This document shows, piece by piece, positions 60,444-64,000 of a stretch of 64,000 nucleotides of DNA (position 1 is the stretch's first letter; the number at the start of each line of letters is the position of its first letter). The notes below the pieces were generated by a model. That model did no database searches. It was not told the origin of the DNA and was given only the letters and a program-made list of their open reading frames with translations. The translations under genes and the position numbers were made by a program. Source of the stretch: Nocardia wallacei (GTDB taxonomy: Bacteria > Actinomycetota > Actinomycetes > Mycobacteriales > Mycobacteriaceae); the NCBI RefSeq assembly GCF_014466955.1, contig NZ_AP023396.1:6014001-6078000 (forward strand). The letters are read 5' to 3'.

Positions 60444-60469
60444 GAAACAGCAAAGAAATTTGCCGTTTC
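60444..60469. promoter_or_regulatory. Palindromic operator between FAD oxidoreductase and XRE-cupin genes
   Basis: GAAAC-A-GCAAA-GAAA-TTTGC-C-GTTTC: a 26-base dyad with 10 of 11 arm positions matching and one A/C mismatch. It is AT-rich in a GC-rich setting, centred between the divergent starts at 60417 and 60495; a natural site for the XRE-cupin protein. Confidence 0.6.
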
Positions 60470-60494
60470 CGGGAAAGCGCGGAAGATCGGGACG

Positions 60495-61079
60495 ATGACC
60501 GGCAATCCCGCCCTCGACGCCGCCCTCGCCGACGTCGGACCGCGCCTGCGCATGCTGCGCACCCGGCGCGGCGTCACACTGACCGAACTCGCCGCCGCCA
60601 CCGGCATCTCCAAGAGCACGCTGTCGCGGCTGGAGTCCGGTCAGCGGCGGCCGAGCCTGGAACTGCTGCTGCCGATCGCGCACGCGCACGAGGTGACCGT
60701 CGACGATCTGGTCGCGCTGCCCCGCTTCACCGACCCGCGGGTGCAGGGGACGGCCCGCCGGGTCGCCGGACGCACCATCCTGCCCCTCACCCGGCGGCCC
60801 GGTGCGATCCAGGCTTACAAGATCACCATTCCCGCCGACGAACCGCCCCCGGAACCGAAGGTGCACGAGGGGCACGAATGGCTGTATGTGCTGTCGGGCC
60901 GCCTGCGCCTGCTGCTCGGCGGGCACGATCTCGAACTGGGTCCGGGCGAGGCCGCGGAATTCGATACCCGGCAACCGCATTGGTTCGGCAGTGCGGGTCC
61001 CGGGCCGGTGGAAATCCTGAGCATCTTCGGCAGGCAGGGCGAGCGGATCCATCTGCGGGCACGACCCAGGACGGACTGA
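60495..61079 (+). CDS. XRE-family regulator with C-terminal cupin domain
   Basis: 194 residues. Helix-turn-helix at about 15-70 (VTLTELAAATGISKSTLSRL, ESGQRRPSLELLLPIAHAHE) and a cupin barrel at about 110-185 (HEGHEWLYVLSGRLRLLLGG and GEAAEFDTRQPHWFG, with its metal-site His). Such proteins sense small molecules through the cupin and control the neighbouring gene, here the FAD oxidoreductase. Confidence 0.92.
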   Translation: MTGNPALDAALADVGPRLRMLRTRRGVTLTELAAATGISKSTLSRLESGQRRPSLELLLPIAHAHEVTVDDLVALPRFTDPRVQGTARRVAGRTILPLTRRPGAIQAYKITIPADEPPPEPKVHEGHEWLYVLSGRLRLLLGGHDLELGPGEAAEFDTRQPHWFGSAGPGPVEILSIFGRQGERIHLRARPRTD

Positions 61080-61098
61080 GATCTCAGGGTTTTCCCTG

Positions 61099-61800
61099 TT
61101 GCCGAACGGATTTCGAGGCGGGACCCTGGAATGGGTGAACCCTCCCCTGGACCCCGGGCGTGCTCCGGCACCCGACCCACGCATCGTGACCCCGGCGGCC
61201 GTCTCGGATCTGCGCGGCCGCACCGTCGCCGAATTACGTTATCCGGCAAGGGCTGCTCTGCTGTTCACCGGCGTGCCGGGGGCGGGCAAGAGCACGGCGC
61301 TGCGACAGCTGTTCGGCAGTGTGGACGACACGGTGGCGGCGGTCGTCCGCCGGGGCGCGACGCTGGTGGACTCCCAGCAATCGCGCAATTGGTGGCGGCT
61401 GCGCCTGGGATGGTTGCCGTACGCGCTGTGGCTGCCGATCGTGCACCTCACCCACTACGGCCGGATCCACCGCGCGCTGCGCGAGGCCCAGACCCCGGTT
61501 GTCGTGCACGACTGCGGAACCCGCCGCTGGGTCCACCGGATGATCACCGCCTGGGCCACCCGCAGCGGCCGCGAGGTTCACATCGTCATGATCGACGTCG
61601 CGCCCGGCGCGGCCCGTGACGGCCAGCGGGTCCGCGGCCGCCGGGTGAGCCGGATCAGTTTCGCCCTGCACAGCGCGCGGTGGCACCGACTGGTCGACCG
61701 GGTCGTCGCCGGGAGCGCACCTCGTCCCGCCCCGGCCTCCGTGGTAATCGTCGACCGGGCAACGGTTTCAGGTCTGCGAGCGGTCTCGTTCGACGTTTGA
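61099..61800 (+). CDS. P-loop kinase/ATPase-like protein
   Basis: Up to 233 residues. Walker A GVPGAGKST at about 59-67; the following RRGATLVDSQQSRNWWRLRL and QTPVVVHDCGTRRWVHRMIT fit a zeta-toxin or AAA-like kinase fold; HIVMIDVAPGAARDGQRVRG may be the lid. The role is not known. The start is uncertain: TTG 61099 gives the longest form, GTG 61135 is the main alternative; neither has a clear ribosome site. Confidence 0.68.
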   Translation: MPNGFRGGTLEWVNPPLDPGRAPAPDPRIVTPAAVSDLRGRTVAELRYPARAALLFTGVPGAGKSTALRQLFGSVDDTVAAVVRRGATLVDSQQSRNWWRLRLGWLPYALWLPIVHLTHYGRIHRALREAQTPVVVHDCGTRRWVHRMITAWATRSGREVHIVMIDVAPGAARDGQRVRGRRVSRISFALHSARWHRLVDRVVAGSAPRPAPASVVIVDRATVSGLRAVSFDV

Positions 61801-61812
61801 GCCCGCACCCGG

Positions 61813-62748
61813 TCAGGGCACGAGGACGGGCTGTGCGGCGGGTATGGCGCGGAAGGTCGCCGGGAGGACCCCCGCCGGTTCGCCGTCCGCGGTGGCGGGG
61901 GCGCCCGGCGCGGTCAGAGTTGTCGTCGCCGCGCGGTATTGGCTGACGGCCGGGTGGTCGATGCGCTTGCCCGAGGACAGGGCGGGGAGCAGGCGCAGCA
62001 TATCGCGGCGCGACATGGCCCCGACGACGGTGAGGTCCAGCAGCCCGTCGTCCAGGCGGGCATCGGGACAGATCAGCATGCCGCCGCCGTAGGTGCGGCC
62101 GTTTCCGACGGCGACCATCACCGCGGGCGTCTCGATCACCGTGTCGCCGGATTCGCCTGGCGTGCCGGACAATTCGATGCGGTAGGGCACGGCCAGGCCG
62201 CCGGTGAGTTCGGCGAGCGCGGCGACGGTGTAACGCAGCGACCCCTTCGGCCGCCGCATCCGGTTGGCGCGCAAGGTGACCCGGGCGTCGAAACCGGTGC
62301 CGGTGACGGTGGCGAAGCGCAGCGGCCCGCCGTATTCGGCCCGCACCGTGCCGGAGTCGATCTCCCCGAGGTCGATCGCGCGAGCCTTACCGGCCAGGAC
62401 GATATCGACGGCCGCTGTGACATCGTCGGGAATGCCCAGCTCGCGGGCCAGGTCGTTACCGGTACCGCCCGGCACCAGACCCAGCGGCACCCCGCTGCCC
62501 GCGAGTGCCTGCAGCGCCAGGCACACCAGACCGTCACCACCGGCGCACACCACGGCGTCCGGCGGCGTGCCATCGGCCAGTGCCGCCCGGACCAGCTCGA
62601 CCGATTCCGCGGCGGTCGCGCCGTGCACCTGCGCCACCTCGACGCCGCGATCGGCGAACCGCGCCCGCGCCGCTGCCGCCGCCACCGCACCCCGGCCCTG
62701 CCCGGACAGCGGGTTCGTGACCAGCAGGACCGATGGGGTACCGCTCAC
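61813..62748 (-). CDS. Diacylglycerol/sphingosine kinase-family lipid kinase
   Basis: 311 residues. The DAGK catalytic signature is clear: NPLSGQGRG, VVCAGGDGLVCLALQALAGS (GGDG) and LGLVPGGTGNDLARELG. C-terminal beta-sandwich, RIELSGTPGESGDTVIETPA. It phosphorylates a lipid hydroxyl with ATP; DgkB- and YegS-like members are soluble and membrane-bound at the edge. It lies 130 bases downstream of the alkyl-DHAP-synthase-like gene on the same strand, so ether-lipid or glycerolipid metabolism is plausible. Confidence 0.92.
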   Translation of the reverse strand: MSGTPSVLLVTNPLSGQGRGAVAAAAARARFADRGVEVAQVHGATAAESVELVRAALADGTPPDAVVCAGGDGLVCLALQALAGSGVPLGLVPGGTGNDLARELGIPDDVTAAVDIVLAGKARAIDLGEIDSGTVRAEYGGPLRFATVTGTGFDARVTLRANRMRRPKGSLRYTVAALAELTGGLAVPYRIELSGTPGESGDTVIETPAVMVAVGNGRTYGGGMLICPDARLDDGLLDLTVVGAMSRRDMLRLLPALSSGKRIDHPAVSQYRAATTTLTAPGAPATADGEPAGVLPATFRAIPAAQPVLVP

Positions 62749-62878
62749 AGCTCCGACCTCTCACCGTACGTGCGGACATCCGCCGAGATCCGCTTGGAGA
62801 ATGCTACGGCCGACCCGTCGCCGTCCGCGTGGTCGCGGTCCTGCCTCGACAAACCCACAGCGGCGCAGCGGAACTCGC

Positions 62879-64000
62879 TCACGGGATCAGCTTGCCGGGA
62901 TTGAGGATGCCGACCGGGTCGACCGCCGCCTTGACCGCGCGCAGCACCTCGACACCGAGATCGCCGATCTCCGCGGACAACCACGGGCGGTGATCCGCGC
63001 CGACGGCGTGATGATGGGTGATGGTCCCGGCCGCCGCAGCGATGGCATCGCCCGCCGCGCGCTTGGCCCGCAGCCACTGCTCGATCGGATCGTCGAGTTG
63101 CTTCGCCACCACGGTGAAATACAGCGACGCGCCGGTCGGATAGGTGTGCGAGATGTGGCACATCACCAGCGCCGGAGTGCCCTGGGCCGACAGCGAATCG
63201 GTGAGCGCCGCGGTCACCTCGGCCTTCAGCCGCGACAGGTTCGACCAGCTGGTCGCGGTTTCCAAGGTCTCGCAGAGGATTCCGACATCCAGCAGCGCGT
63301 CGCGCAGATACGGCGCGGCGAACCGGCCGCGCTCCCATTCCCGGGCAGGCTGTTCACCGAGCGCGGTGCCACCGGCCGTGGCGAGCAGCGCGGTCGCCTC
63401 GGCGGTGCGGGCCGCGACGTGCGCCGCGCTGCCCTCGAACGTGGTGATCGCCAGGCACCCCGTCACGGACTCGCCGCCGACGTCGCCCGAACGCGCCAGG
63501 TTGAGCCCCGTCTCGGCCTCGTCGGACAGGCGCAGCACGGTGGGCGCCGCCCCGGCTTGCACCACGGTGCGCAGCGCCGCCGCGCCGGTGGCGAAGTCCG
63601 GGAACGACCAGGCCTGGTACGCAACGGTTTCCGGCACCGGATGCACCCGCAGCGTGACCGCCGTGATCACCCCGAGTGTGCCCTCCGATCCGGCGAACAG
63701 TTCCCGCAGATCGGGGCCGGCGGCCGAGGCGGGGGCGCGCCCGAGGGCCAGGGAGCCGCCCGGGGTGGCGATCAGCATGCGCTGGATCATGTCGTCGAAG
63801 CGCCCGTAGCCCGCCGACGCCTGCCCCGACGAGCGGGTCGCCGCGAAGCCGCCGATGCTGGCGAACTCGAAGCTCTGCGGGAAATGGCCGAGCGAAAGGC
63901 CATGCTCCCCAAGGATTCTCTCCGCCTGCGGGCCGGTGAGTCCCGCGCCCAGGGTGGCGGTGCCACTCACCGGATCGATTTCGCTCACCGTATCGAGCCG
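62879..64000 (-). CDS. FAD-linked oxidase, alkyl-DHAP synthase-like (5' end outside window)
   Basis: 373 or more residues visible; the frame continues past base 64000 (RLDTVSEIDPVSGTATLGAG at the edge), so the N-terminal FAD part is missing. GHFPQSFEFASIGGFAATRS then SAGYGRFDDM is a strong alkyl-dihydroxyacetonephosphate-synthase signature; the His cluster ITHHHAVG matches the active-site histidines. The C-terminal cap domain ends AVDPVGILNPGKLIP. These enzymes swap an acyl for a fatty alcohol to make ether lipids; bacterial homologues often act on other glycerol-type or sterol substrates. Confidence 0.9.
   Translation of the reverse strand, partial: RLDTVSEIDPVSGTATLGAGLTGPQAERILGEHGLSLGHFPQSFEFASIGGFAATRSSGQASAGYGRFDDMIQRMLIATPGGSLALGRAPASAAGPDLRELFAGSEGTLGVITAVTLRVHPVPETVAYQAWSFPDFATGAAALRTVVQAGAAPTVLRLSDEAETGLNLARSGDVGGESVTGCLAITTFEGSAAHVAARTAEATALLATAGGTALGEQPAREWERGRFAAPYLRDALLDVGILCETLETATSWSNLSRLKAEVTAALTDSLSAQGTPALVMCHISHTYPTGASLYFTVVAKQLDDPIEQWLRAKRAAGDAIAAAAGTITHHHAVGADHRPWLSAEIGDLGVEVLRAVKAAVDPVGILNPGKLIP

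Noticed and set aside
1..64000. tRNA or rRNA genes
   Set aside because: No cloverleaf-like or rRNA-like stretches were recognised in the intergenic gaps.

Overview
The window is GC-rich actinobacterial chromosome, most likely Nocardia or a close mycolic-acid relative. The evidence is the gene order valS-folC-DUF4233-ndk-rne-rplU-rpmA-obg-proB, an EspG/PPE-type (ESX, type VII secretion) gene set, several predicted F420-dependent enzymes, a conservon-type signalling cassette and a RecQ with a phosphoribosyltransferase-like tail. The genus is an inference from gene content, not from a marker comparison. I found no rRNA, tRNA, CRISPR array, insertion sequence or prophage module.

Layout. 0-8 kb is regulatory and redox: a MarR regulator, an erythromycin-esterase-like protein with a MerR-type promoter, a protein carrying two MerR DNA-binding domains, and two divergent TetR/LLM-oxidoreductase pairs with clear palindromic operators. 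8-14 kb has a secreted protein, a transmembrane Ser/Thr kinase, and a conservon-like operon (sensor, roadblock protein, DUF742 protein) without its usual GTPase. 14-20 kb has a GMC oxidoreductase, an enoyl-CoA hydratase, a free-standing LAGLIDADG homing endonuclease in visibly AT-richer DNA, a membrane protein and an epoxide-hydrolase-like enzyme. 20-26 kb has RecQ, a stand-alone LigD-type polymerase domain, a 2-hydroxyacid dehydrogenase, a GntR-hydroxylase operon, a regulator fragment and an ABC-2 permease. 26-31 kb has a GT1 glycosyltransferase divergent from a single protein that joins a GT4 glycosyltransferase to a cytochrome P450.

33.4-43.8 kb is the most unusual part. Seven minus-strand genes, nearly all overlapping by 4 bases or more, encode in transcription order a PEP-synthase-like phosphotransferase, a fatty acyl-AMP ligase fused to a nucleotidyltransferase-like and a PqqD-like region, an acyl carrier protein, an NAD(P)-dependent reductase, an NDK-like protein, an AfsA-type (butyrolactone synthase) hotdog protein and a UbiA-type membrane prenyltransferase. 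This looks like an undescribed pathway that loads a fatty acid on a carrier protein and turns it into a phosphorylated or prenylated lipid or a butyrolactone-like signal. 43.9-46.4 kb is a small ESX substrate locus, followed by a decayed toxin-antitoxin pair. 46.6-59.3 kb is the conserved housekeeping block. 59.5-64 kb has a thioredoxin-reductase-like protein divergent from an XRE-cupin regulator, a P-loop protein, a lipid kinase and the start of an alkyl-DHAP-synthase-like gene cut by the window edge.

Tandem minisatellites recur: units of 26, 35, 48, 45 and 30 bp, some inside genes and some between them. Two related long hairpins sit in the housekeeping block.
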